DNA of 64,000 nucleotides from an uncultured Christensenella sp. (GTDB taxonomy: Bacteria > Bacillota > Clostridia > Christensenellales > Pumilibacteraceae): positions 13,491 to 77,490 of the forward strand of contig CAJTNI010000007.1 in the NCBI GenBank assembly GCA_910577945.1, written 5' to 3'. Position 1 is the stretch's first letter; every line of letters starts with the position of its first letter. Shown in pieces: positions 8,615 through 14,821 of this stretch. The translations under genes and the position numbers were made by a program. The notes under the pieces were generated by a model. It searched no databases, was not told the DNA's origin, and saw only the letters and a program-made list of their open reading frames with translations.

Positions 8615-8643
8615 ATTATACCAAACCGCCGCGTAATTGTCAA
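8615..8643 (-). promoter_or_regulatory. Perfect consensus promoter, leaderless kinase gene
   Basis: Minus-strand TTGACA (8638-8643), 17-bp spacer, TATAAT (8615-8620), then 6 nt (8609-8614) and the ATG. The predicted +1 is the A of the start codon. Confidence 0.85.
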
Positions 8644-8730
8644 TCCCCGCGCACGCACGGCGCGCCGACGCACACTCGCAACGCAGCGCCCGTTCGGCTG
8701 CTGCGGCATGCCGCCTAATTTTTCGCAAGC

Positions 8731-8787
8731 AAAAACCCGTCCGTACCGGGTGTGTCCGACTGTGGTCGCCACCCCGTAAGACGGGTT
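8731..8787 (-). terminator. Nested-stem terminator of zinc-ribbon gene
   Basis: Outer stem AACCCGTC/GACGGGTT (8734-8741 with 8780-8787), an inner GGGTG/CACCC and a terminal CGAC-CACA-GTCG hairpin, followed on the minus strand by TTTTT (8731-8735). It begins just past the stop at 8795. The nesting is more elaborate than a plain terminator. Confidence 0.65.
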
Positions 8788-8794
8788 GAATTAA

Positions 8795-8968
8795 CTAGTT
8801 GCCGCGCTGGGGGCGAGCGGCGGCGCGCTTTGCCTTATGCGCCTTTCTGCATTCGGGGCAACGCGTAGGCTCGTGCTCGAAGCCCTTTTCGGCGTAAAAC
8901 TCCTGCTCGCCTGCGGTGAACGTAAATTCCTTGCCGCAGTCTCTGCAAGTCAAAACCTTGTCTGTCAT
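8795..8968 (-). CDS. Small zinc-ribbon protein
   Basis: 57 residues from ATG 8968; AAAGGAG is 12 nt upstream. Two CxxC pairs (CRDC near residue 8 and CPEC near residue 38) frame the sequence KEFTFTAGEQEFYAEKGF, the pattern of the probable zinc-ribbon family (zf-trcl, PF13451), followed by a basic tail (KAHKAKRAAARPQRGN). These proteins are widespread in Clostridia; a nucleic-acid-binding role is plausible from the basic tail but unproven. Own promoter at 9071-9099 with a leader of about 95 nt. Confidence 0.85.
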   Translation of the reverse strand: MTDKVLTCRDCGKEFTFTAGEQEFYAEKGFEHEPTRCPECRKAHKAKRAAARPQRGN

Positions 8969-9070
8969 AGAGTGCCTTGTCTCCTTTAAAGATTCAAATT
9001 CAAATCGGGCAAGTATAGACGCCCCATGACTCGAAGTCGCCCTACGCGCTGTAATTAAACTTGTGGTTAT

Positions 9071-9099
9071 ATTATAACACAAGAAACCGCGCATGTCAA
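9071..9099 (-). promoter_or_regulatory. Perfect consensus promoter of zinc-ribbon gene
   Basis: Minus-strand TTGACA (9094-9099), 17-bp spacer, TATAAT (9071-9076). Confidence 0.85.
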
Positions 9100-9204
9100 A
9101 CACTTTGCGGCGGCGATTATTTTCGTAAAACCGCGCGCGCTATCATCGTAAATCGCGTTTATTCTGCGCGCCGCGCGCGCACTCGCTACCTCGCGCCGCT
9201 TTGG

Positions 9205-10149
9205 TCACGCCCCGCCGTCGATATTCTTTTTCATGAGCTCGGCAAGCTTCAAATACTTTTCGACCGTCGCCGAGCCGCTCGCCGCGGCGTAGTCGCGCAG
9301 GTCGGATACAAGCGTATTCAGCGCGGCGGCGTCCTTGCTCCTGACGACGCATTCGGTGCGCGACGCGGCGTTCCAATTCATAAGCCCCGTATTTTCGGGG
9401 TAGTACGAGAGCATAGCCGTCGAGTATTCGGCGACAAACTCGGCGTCGCCCTTTTTCATTTGCTCCTCGAACACGTCGAATATATGCGCGCGCCGCCAAT
9501 CAATAAACGGCTTGTACCAATTATAAAGCTTGACCGACCCGCCGAGCTCGGTTTCGTCGCCTATGAGCTGCGACCCGCGCACGCGCGCCGCCGCCGCGTA
9601 CACGTCGTTTGTGCACAACAGCTCGCAAAGCTGCGCGTCGAACTCCTCGTCGAGCGGCTCGTTGGTCGCGTCCAAATAGAAATAATACGTATACCACAGC
9701 GGTCGCAAATCCTTAAAAAGATTGCACACGAGATATACTGCGGCGTACAGCGAAAGCTGAGGAATGGGCGCGCGGTCCTGCGGCGGAATAACGCCCGACG
9801 CGAGCATGCGCTCGTACAGCGGCGAGCCGAAATCGTACTTTATAAAATCCTCGCCGCGCCGCCGAAACCAACGTCCGCCCACCGCGAGCGCGTCCGACGA
9901 CGCCGCCGCGCGCTCGAACGCCTGCGGATTGACCGCGTAATCGGGGTGGCGCTGCGGCTCTATGAGAAAGCAGCAGCCGTATTCGAACAGCGTGTTCGGC
10001 GGCGCGCCCACGTACTCGGGATACACCGCGCACGCAAAGCAGTACAGATTGAACAAAAGCGAACGCTTTTGCTCGTAGCTCAAATCGCTGTCGCCCACCG
10101 CCTCGAACGTCGGCTCGAAAAGCTCTTTTATCGTGTCTTTAAGTTCCAT
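9205..10149 (-). CDS. Unknown cytoplasmic protein, leaderless gene
   Basis: 314 residues, no signal peptide, no transmembrane segment, no family I recognise. The sequence is helical, aromatic and Cys-containing (e.g. FNLYCFACAVYPEYV, WYTYYFYLDAT, ELLCTNDVYAAAARVR) with spacing that could be irregular TPR-like helices. It stands alone: the repeat block lies upstream and the zinc-ribbon gene is downstream. The ATG at 10149 has no Shine-Dalgarno but sits 6 nt after TATAAT, so the message is predicted leaderless. No function is proposed. Confidence 0.7.
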   Translation of the reverse strand: MELKDTIKELFEPTFEAVGDSDLSYEQKRSLLFNLYCFACAVYPEYVGAPPNTLFEYGCCFLIEPQRHPDYAVNPQAFERAAASSDALAVGGRWFRRRGEDFIKYDFGSPLYERMLASGVIPPQDRAPIPQLSLYAAVYLVCNLFKDLRPLWYTYYFYLDATNEPLDEEFDAQLCELLCTNDVYAAAARVRGSQLIGDETELGGSVKLYNWYKPFIDWRRAHIFDVFEEQMKKGDAEFVAEYSTAMLSYYPENTGLMNWNAASRTECVVRSKDAAALNTLVSDLRDYAAASGSATVEKYLKLAELMKKNIDGGA

Positions 10150-10155
10150 GGCTTT

Positions 10156-10184
10156 ATTATACCGACACGCGTGCGGTTTGTCAA
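10156..10184 (-). promoter_or_regulatory. Perfect consensus promoter, leaderless gene
   Basis: Minus-strand TTGACA (10179-10184), 17-bp spacer, TATAAT (10156-10161), then 6 nt and the ATG of the gene ending at 10149. Confidence 0.85.
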
Positions 10185-10254
10185 GACGATGGAACGCGCG
10201 CGCCCAATCTTACGGCTGTAATCGTCGGCGCGTGAAGTAAGAACGCGGCGCGTA

Positions 10255-10955
10255 GCGGAGAAATATTCCATTTACCCAAAAAAAGATTTCTCGACTGCGC
10301 TCGAAATGACACCGATATGTTATTATCTATTCGGGTGCGCGGCAAAACCACTACCAAAGCAAACACACGGCATTCGCCAAGCCTTCGGCTTGCGCTCGAA
10401 ATAAGCCTGCGGCTTGCTACGTAGGAAAACATATGGGCTAAACCAATTATTCGGGTGCGCGGCAAAAGCCGCTCCGCTCGAAATGACGTCGATATTACTA
10501 TCTATTCGGGTGTACGGCAAAACCACCGTCAAAAGCAAACACACGGCATTCGCCAAGCCTTCGGCTTGCACACGGCATACGCCAAGCCATTGGTCTGTTT
10601 CGACAGAAGCGGTGCGGTTTTATGACGTCATTTCGACTGCGCGCGTAGTATTATGTACGGCAACAACAGCGAATATGAATATTGCCTTCGGTCATTCGCG
10701 AGTGAGCAACGAGGCGCGTAGCGGAAGAAAGATTTCTCGACTGCGCTCGAAATGACGTCGATATGTTATTATCTATTCGGGTGCGCGGCAAAAACCGCTC
10801 CGCTCGAAATGACGTCGATATGTTACTATCTATTCGGGTGTACGGCAAAACCACTACCAAAGCAAACACACGGCATACGCCAAGCCTTTGGCTTGCACAC
10901 GGCATTCGTCAAACATTTGGTTTGCACACGGCGTTCGCCAAGCCTTTGGCTTGCG
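10255..10955. repeat. Dense block of interspersed repeats
   Basis: About 700 bp with no credible gene. Two modules recur in shuffled order. Module A: GATTTCTCGACTGCGCTCG followed by AAATGACGTCGATATG (10285 and 10731). Module B: TCTATTCGGGTGCGCGGCAA and variants (near 10325, 10447, 10501, 10773, 10830), often followed by CACACGGCATTCGCCAAGCC (six copies, the last near 10925). Related words recur at 30950-31050, 39125-39350 and 58225-58480. This resembles the REP/MITE-like palindromic litter common in gut Clostridia genomes. Spacing is irregular and there is no conserved leader, so it is not a CRISPR array. Confidence 0.8.
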
Positions 10956-10959
10956 CAAA

Positions 10960-11526
10960 TCAAACAATTCTCATAATGCCCATAAAAATAAAAATCACGC
11001 CGCCTGCGACCGCCGCGCCGCCGCCGGCGCTCACGCCGAACCTTTTGCCCATTACATACCCGCCGACGTACGCCGCATACGTGATTACGGCTATGACCGC
11101 CAGCCCGACGACAATCGCGCCGACGCTCCACTCGGAAAGCACAAAGCCCGCCGTCAACGCGTCCGCCGACGTGGCGAGGCTTTGCGCCAGCAACGCGCCC
11201 GCGCCGCTCCTGCCCGTCTCCGCCGCAGGCGCGCCGTACAAGCCCTCGTACACCGACTTTATGCCGAGCGCGACGAAAACCGCCGCCGCCACCGCGCCGA
11301 GGTACGCGCCCGACGCGTCCAGCCTCGCGGTCGCCGCGCGCACGCACACAGTGCCTATCCCCGCCGCCGCGGCATGGAACACGGCAAAGATTACCGCCGC
11401 GCCCAGAACGCGCGCCCATACGAGCCGCAGCGCTTTAAGCCCGTTGGACAGCGCGGCAAGGAACGCGTCGGCGGCGATACCCACGCCGAGCAGTATGCTC
11501 GCTAAAAAAACCGCGGTGTCCGTCAT
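10960..11526 (-). CDS. mntP: Manganese efflux pump MntP
   Basis: 188 residues, six predicted transmembrane helices arranged as two inverted three-helix halves. Each half carries the family Asp motif: ADAFLAALSNGL near residue 20 and ATSADALTAGF near residue 117, the acidic residues that coordinate Mn2+ in MntP/YebN proteins. Length equals the family norm (~185). It exports excess Mn2+ across the cytoplasmic membrane. The ATG at 11526 has only a weak AAGAGA nearby. No yybP-ykoY-like leader was recognised. The 3' end abuts the repeat block. Confidence 0.88.
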   Translation of the reverse strand: MTDTAVFLASILLGVGIAADAFLAALSNGLKALRLVWARVLGAAVIFAVFHAAAAGIGTVCVRAATARLDASGAYLGAVAAAVFVALGIKSVYEGLYGAPAAETGRSGAGALLAQSLATSADALTAGFVLSEWSVGAIVVGLAVIAVITYAAYVGGYVMGKRFGVSAGGGAAVAGGVIFIFMGIMRIV

Positions 11527-11639
11527 ATCTCTTGCAGTGTATGAGCGGCGCGCCGCGGCGGTTACAGTTTTGCGCGCGCGAAATTACAAGCGCCGCAAGC
11601 AAATTTTTTTCGTTAAACGCACAAATTCGGCGAAAAACA

Positions 11640-11671
11640 TGCTACAATAAAGTGACACACGAATTTCGTGT
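11640..11671 (+). promoter_or_regulatory. Extended -10 promoter and perfect palindrome
   Basis: TGC-TACAAT (extended -10, hexamer 11643-11648) is followed at once by the perfect 15-nt palindrome ACACGAATTTCGTGT (11657-11671), placed over the expected transcription start. It precedes the XRE pseudogene and is most simply its own operator. Confidence 0.55.
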
Positions 11672-11694
11672 AATACCGTTTTCGAGGCGTTAGC

Positions 11695-11966
11695 ATGAAA
11701 ACTATTCACGGCTGAACAAGCTTGGCGAAAAATTAAACTACTATCTATCGTTAAAGGGCTGGTCGCAGCAGCAGCTCGCCGACAAGCTCGGCACGACGCA
11801 GCAGTCAATCAGCAGGTGGATAAACGGGTAGACCGAGCCCGAGCCGGACGACTTGCTTTTGGCTTGCTATTTTTTGGAGGAAGACCCCAACGAGCTGTTG
11901 GGCTACAACGATATCCCGCGCGACGAATTCAAAAAATTCGACGGCATGTTCAAGCCCAAAAAATAA
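11695..11966 (+). pseudogene. Broken XRE-family regulator
   Basis: An ATG at 11695 has GAGG 7 nt upstream, but the frame stops after six codons. Losing one A from the run after ATG explains this: restoring it gives MKNYSRLNKLGEKLNYYLSL, then the helix-turn-helix LKGWSQQQLADKLGTTQQS and ISRWING. A TAG then replaces a sense codon (probably AAG, Lys), after which the frame continues as TEPEPDDLLL...YFLEEDPNELLGYND and ends at TAA 11964-11966 with FKPKK. Two independent lesions (a 1-nt deletion and a nonsense change) in an otherwise conserved ~90-residue protein mean a recent pseudogene. Its terminator has been split by the mobile element immediately downstream. Confidence 0.75.
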
Positions 11967-11973
11967 GACGAGC
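11958..11973. terminator. Left arm of terminator split by insertion
   Basis: AAAAAATAAGACGAGC pairs with GCTCGCCTTATTTTTT at 19931-19946 (15 of 16 positions), and GGTGT further in pairs with ACACC. The two arms are now separated by about 7.9 kb of mobile element, so the host terminator hairpin was the integration site. Confidence 0.6.
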
Positions 11974-12010
11974 GCAAATGTGGCGGTGTCATAGGGATTA
12001 TTTAGTTCCT

Positions 12011-12051
12011 AAGAGAGACGGTATAGCAAAATTGTTATGCCGTTTCTCTTT
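12011..12051 (-). terminator. Hairpin at 3' end of recombinase gene
   Basis: AAGAGA-ACGG pairs with CCGT-TCTCTT across the stop codon (12035-12037) of the recombinase. It has no clear T run, so it may act as a 3' stabiliser rather than a terminator. Confidence 0.35.
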
Positions 12052-13699
12052 TGTCTTGAACGGGTAAGAGTATTTGTCCTACACCGTTGAAGTAAAGGTC
12101 TATCCGTTGCGTTCTTCGTCCGTTAATCTTTTCAGCTTGATACACGACAACCTTTTGTACAAACTCCCGTACAACTTCGGGCGAGAGTTCGGCTATCTCT
12201 GTGTACTTCTTAACCGAGCGCATAAACCGCGTTAAGTTGTTGGACTGTTCCTTCGCTTTGGATAATTCTTGCCTTAAGAAATAGGTACGCTCTTTAAGTT
12301 CTCTTTGTTCTTGCTCGTAGGATTGGCTCATCTTTACAAACCGCTCGTCCGTGAGATTGCCGCATACTTTATCTTCGTAAAGATTTTGTATAATGCGGTC
12401 AAGTGCTTGGATGCGCTTTTCGGCTTCTTCGAGTTCGCGCGTTTGGCTTTGCAGTTTCTTCCGCAGTTCTTTTTCGTTCTCGTTCCGTACTATCTCCAAA
12501 AATTCTTGCTCATAGTCTTTTGCGAACGCAAGCACTCTTTGAAGATTAGTAAGTACAAAATGCTCTACGGCTTCTACTGTAATCTGATGCGAAGTGCAGG
12601 TTGCCTTTTTCTTTTTGCGGTACGACGAACAGTTGAAGTATTCTTTTTGCTTCATGGTAGTGCAACGGCATAGGTACATCTTTTGCCCACAGTCGGCACA
12701 ATAGACTAAACCCGAAAAGATACTCATTTCTCCCATAGAAGTAGGACGGCGTTTCGCTTGCCTTATCTGTTGAACGGTATCGAAAGTGTCTTGGTCTATG
12801 ATTGCTTCGTGCGTATTCTCGAAAATTGCCCATTCTTCTTTCGGTAAGTCTATTTTCTTTTTGCTCTTGTAAGACTTTTTCTTCGTCCGAAAGTTTACCG
12901 TGTGTCCGAGATAGGAAGGGTTTTCGAGAATGCTCGCAACCGTCGTTTGTACCCATACGTTGGGAAACTCCGATTCATAGGTAGTAGCAGGTAGTCCGCA
13001 TTTTCGGTTATGTATGACGGGCGTATCTATACCGCGCTCTGTAAGTATTCTTGCGATTTGCGTCGGACCGTAACCTTGCATACAAAGAGAGAAGATTTCT
13101 TTGACGACTTTTGCCGCCTCTTCGTCCACAAGCCATTGCTGTTTGTCTTTGTCGTCTTTCTTGTACCCATATGGCGGTATCGTGCAAAGATGTTTTCCCG
13201 ACATTCCTTTTGCCCTGAATACGGCACGTATCTTCTTGCTTGTGTCTTTCGCATACCACTCGTTAATGATATTTCGGAAGGGAGTGAAGTCGTTGTCCGT
13301 ACCGCTTTCACTGTCCACTTGGTCGTTGATAGCAATAAATCTTACGTTCGCTTCGGGAAAGGTAATCTCCGTATAAAAGCCGACTTTAAGATAATCTCTG
13401 CCCAAGCGCGACATATCTTTTACGATTATCGTTCTGACCTTGCCGTCGTTCACGTCGTCCATAAGTCTTTGGAAATCGGGACGGTTAAAGTTCGTTCCCG
13501 AATATCCGTCGTCCACATAGAAGTGAGGATTGGTAAAGCCGTGTTCCTGCGCATACTTGCTTAATATTGCTTTTTGATTCTTGATACTGTTGCTGTCGCC
13601 TTGAAGTTCGTCGTCCCGTGAGAGGCGGCAGTATAAGGCGTCGATTTTATCACCTCCGTAATAGTTGTTGTTATGTTGCATTGAAAGTTGTGTGTTCAT
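12035..13699 (-). CDS. Large serine recombinase (TnpX-like)
   Basis: 554 residues. Resolvase catalytic domain (about 18-160) begins DALYCRLSRDDELQGDSNSI with nucleophile Ser27 and contains the arginine-rich MSRLGRDYLKVG. A recombinase DNA-binding domain (about 180-290), a zinc ribbon (CADCGQKMYLCRC ... C ... C, about 325-365), a coiled coil (about 390-465) and a DUF4368-like tail (RTQRIDLYFNGVGQI) follow. This order is that of TnpX/Tn4451-type large serine recombinases, which excise and integrate elements through a circular intermediate. ATG 13699 has AAAGGAG 7 nt upstream and overlaps the TGA of the preceding small gene (ATGA). Confidence 0.95.
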   Translation of the reverse strand: MNTQLSMQHNNNYYGGDKIDALYCRLSRDDELQGDSNSIKNQKAILSKYAQEHGFTNPHFYVDDGYSGTNFNRPDFQRLMDDVNDGKVRTIIVKDMSRLGRDYLKVGFYTEITFPEANVRFIAINDQVDSESGTDNDFTPFRNIINEWYAKDTSKKIRAVFRAKGMSGKHLCTIPPYGYKKDDKDKQQWLVDEEAAKVVKEIFSLCMQGYGPTQIARILTERGIDTPVIHNRKCGLPATTYESEFPNVWVQTTVASILENPSYLGHTVNFRTKKKSYKSKKKIDLPKEEWAIFENTHEAIIDQDTFDTVQQIRQAKRRPTSMGEMSIFSGLVYCADCGQKMYLCRCTTMKQKEYFNCSSYRKKKKATCTSHQITVEAVEHFVLTNLQRVLAFAKDYEQEFLEIVRNENEKELRKKLQSQTRELEEAEKRIQALDRIIQNLYEDKVCGNLTDERFVKMSQSYEQEQRELKERTYFLRQELSKAKEQSNNLTRFMRSVKKYTEIAELSPEVVREFVQKVVVYQAEKINGRRTQRIDLYFNGVGQILLPVQDKRETA

Positions 13700-13863
13700 T
13701 CCTTGTCTCCTTTGGAATACACCCTTTCAAGCGAGTCCTTGATTATAAGTTGTTTGATCTTGTCAAACGCATTGTCTTTGGAATTGTCGCTGTCATTTAC
13801 GGCAACGACGTATTCCGTACCGTTATACGTTTCCGTATAAGTATAAAGTTGCTTTTCGATAAT
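13696..13863 (-). CDS. TnpW-like small transposon protein
   Basis: About 55 residues, ending at TGA 13696-13698 that overlaps the recombinase ATG. The peptide TYTETYNGTEYVVAVNDSDN followed by a helical tail (DNAFDKIKQLIIKDSL) resembles TnpW, the small protein usually encoded just before TnpX-type recombinases. There is no ATG: the only start with a ribosome site (AAAGGA, 5 nt away) is ATT at 13861-13863, directly after a TAA. Either a rare ATT start is used, or the gene has lost its 5' end. The family call rests on position and general resemblance. Confidence 0.5.
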   Translation of the reverse strand: MIEKQLYTYTETYNGTEYVVAVNDSDNSKDNAFDKIKQLIIKDSLERVYSKGDKE

Positions 13864-13930
13864 TTAAGTCCTTTGTGGACGTCGAGCTATCCGGTTATTT
13901 TTCCTCGCTACCATCCATAAGGAAGAAGAG

Positions 13931-14197
13931 TTACTTTTCCTCCGATACAAAGAAATCGTCGTAGCCGTCCATAGTCTTGGCAAGAGAAGTATCCGTTTCT
14001 GCCGCTTCGTCTATCAAAGCCTTAAAGCCCGCTTCGATGAGTTGCACTTTGGTAAAACCGTACTTCGCCAAAAACTCGTTTATTTCTTCGGCATACTTTC
14101 GAGGCACACTCGTACCCCAAATCATATACTTAGCTTTTCTTTCTTCCTTATGCTTTTCTTCATAACGCTTGTCTTTAATTGACCTGTCTGTTGCCAT
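13931..14197 (-). CDS. Ribbon-helix-helix regulator
   Basis: 88 residues. A basic N terminus (DRSIKDKRYEEKHKEERKAK) precedes a ribbon-helix-helix unit: strand YMIWGTSVP, helix KYAEEINEFLAKYG, turn and helix TKVQLIEAGFKALIDEAAE. GGAGG lies 8 nt before ATG 14197. Its promoter at 14252-14280 is overlapped downstream by a perfect 14-bp palindrome at 14230-14243, the expected kind of operator, so it probably represses itself and the recombinase genes downstream. It may set the excision frequency of the element; it could also be an antitoxin without partner, but no toxin gene is adjacent. Confidence 0.72.
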   Translation of the reverse strand: MATDRSIKDKRYEEKHKEERKAKYMIWGTSVPRKYAEEINEFLAKYGFTKVQLIEAGFKALIDEAAETDTSLAKTMDGYDDFFVSEEK

Positions 14198-14229
14198 AAT
14201 TCTTTCCTCCGTAGAGTAATAATATATAA

Positions 14230-14280
14230 TCGTATATATACGACTGTGTATATTTTACTCTATGCGGAGTTGTTTGTCAA
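14230..14280 (-). promoter_or_regulatory. Promoter with palindromic operator of RHH gene
   Basis: Minus-strand -35 TTGACA (14275-14280), 17-bp spacer, -10 TAAAAT (14252-14257). The perfect palindrome TCGTATATATACGA (14230-14243) lies just past the transcription start. Confidence 0.7.
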
Positions 14281-14327
14281 GGGTTTATCCGTTCATAATT
14301 GTACCTCCTTAAAATATCTATCTACTT

Positions 14328-14490
14328 AACCAAGGACACTTTTCTTAAAAAGTTCGGGGTCTAACGTAAAAATTTCTCAAAAAAATTTCCCTTCACTATA
14401 CCAAGGACAGTTTTCTTGAAAAGTTGACGGTCCGGACTCAAATTTCTTCAAAAATTTTTTATATCTCTCCATATCTCCTAGGACACTTTT
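14328..14490. repeat. Non-coding direct repeats in mobile element
   Basis: Three imperfect copies of a unit that begins CCAAGGACACTTTTCTT and continues into A/T-rich AAAAATTTCTC-type sequence, near 14331, 14401 and 14478 (spacing about 70 and 77 bp; the third is partial). They could be protein-binding iterons or a decayed control region. No gene lies between 14198 and 14821. Confidence 0.5.
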
Positions 14491-14541
14491 TCGCATTTCA
14501 CAACCAAAACGGCAAAAATTATTTTGGGAATCACTCCGAGG

Positions 14542-14723
14542 TTACAAGCAGGTAAAGAGTTTTCCCAAAATCTAAAGATTTTGAAAAACTGACTTTTGGA
14601 ACAATCGGGATACCCGATTTTCCTTTTTGGACGAAGATAAAAAACAGAATCGGGTTTCCCGATTGCTATTCGTTCAAAATATGCTAAAACTTGTTTTTGG
14701 CTATTTTCTTTACCTGCTTGTAA
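14542..14723. repeat. Long inverted repeat with two operator-like palindromes
   Basis: Outer arms TTACAAGCAGGTAAAGA (14542-14558) and its exact complement (14707-14723). Between them are two copies of AATCGGG-NNN-CCCGATT (14603-14619 and 14648-14664). The region lies upstream of the defence-operon promoter, so it is a candidate control site for expression, or a binding platform for element mobility. Confidence 0.6.
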
Positions 14724-14752
14724 AAAATAAGCGATAGCCAAAATTGTTTCCC

Positions 14753-14781
14753 TTGCGATTTCCAACATTTTATGATATAAT
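14753..14781 (+). promoter_or_regulatory. Promoter of the defence operon
   Basis: -35 TTGCGA (14753-14758), 17-bp spacer, -10 TATAAT (14776-14781); leader of about 34 nt to the ATG at 14822. Confidence 0.75.
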
Positions 14782-14821
14782 GTACCATAAAGATATATGC
14801 TTCGATATAGGAGAGCGTACT

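Noticed and set aside
10255..10955. CRISPR array
   Set aside because: Repeat units vary in order and spacing, spacers are absent, and there are no cas genes in the window.
14478..14768. 96-codon minus-strand frame in the mobile element
   Set aside because: It runs through the inverted repeat and operator-like palindromes, overlaps the defence promoter and has no credible ribosome site.
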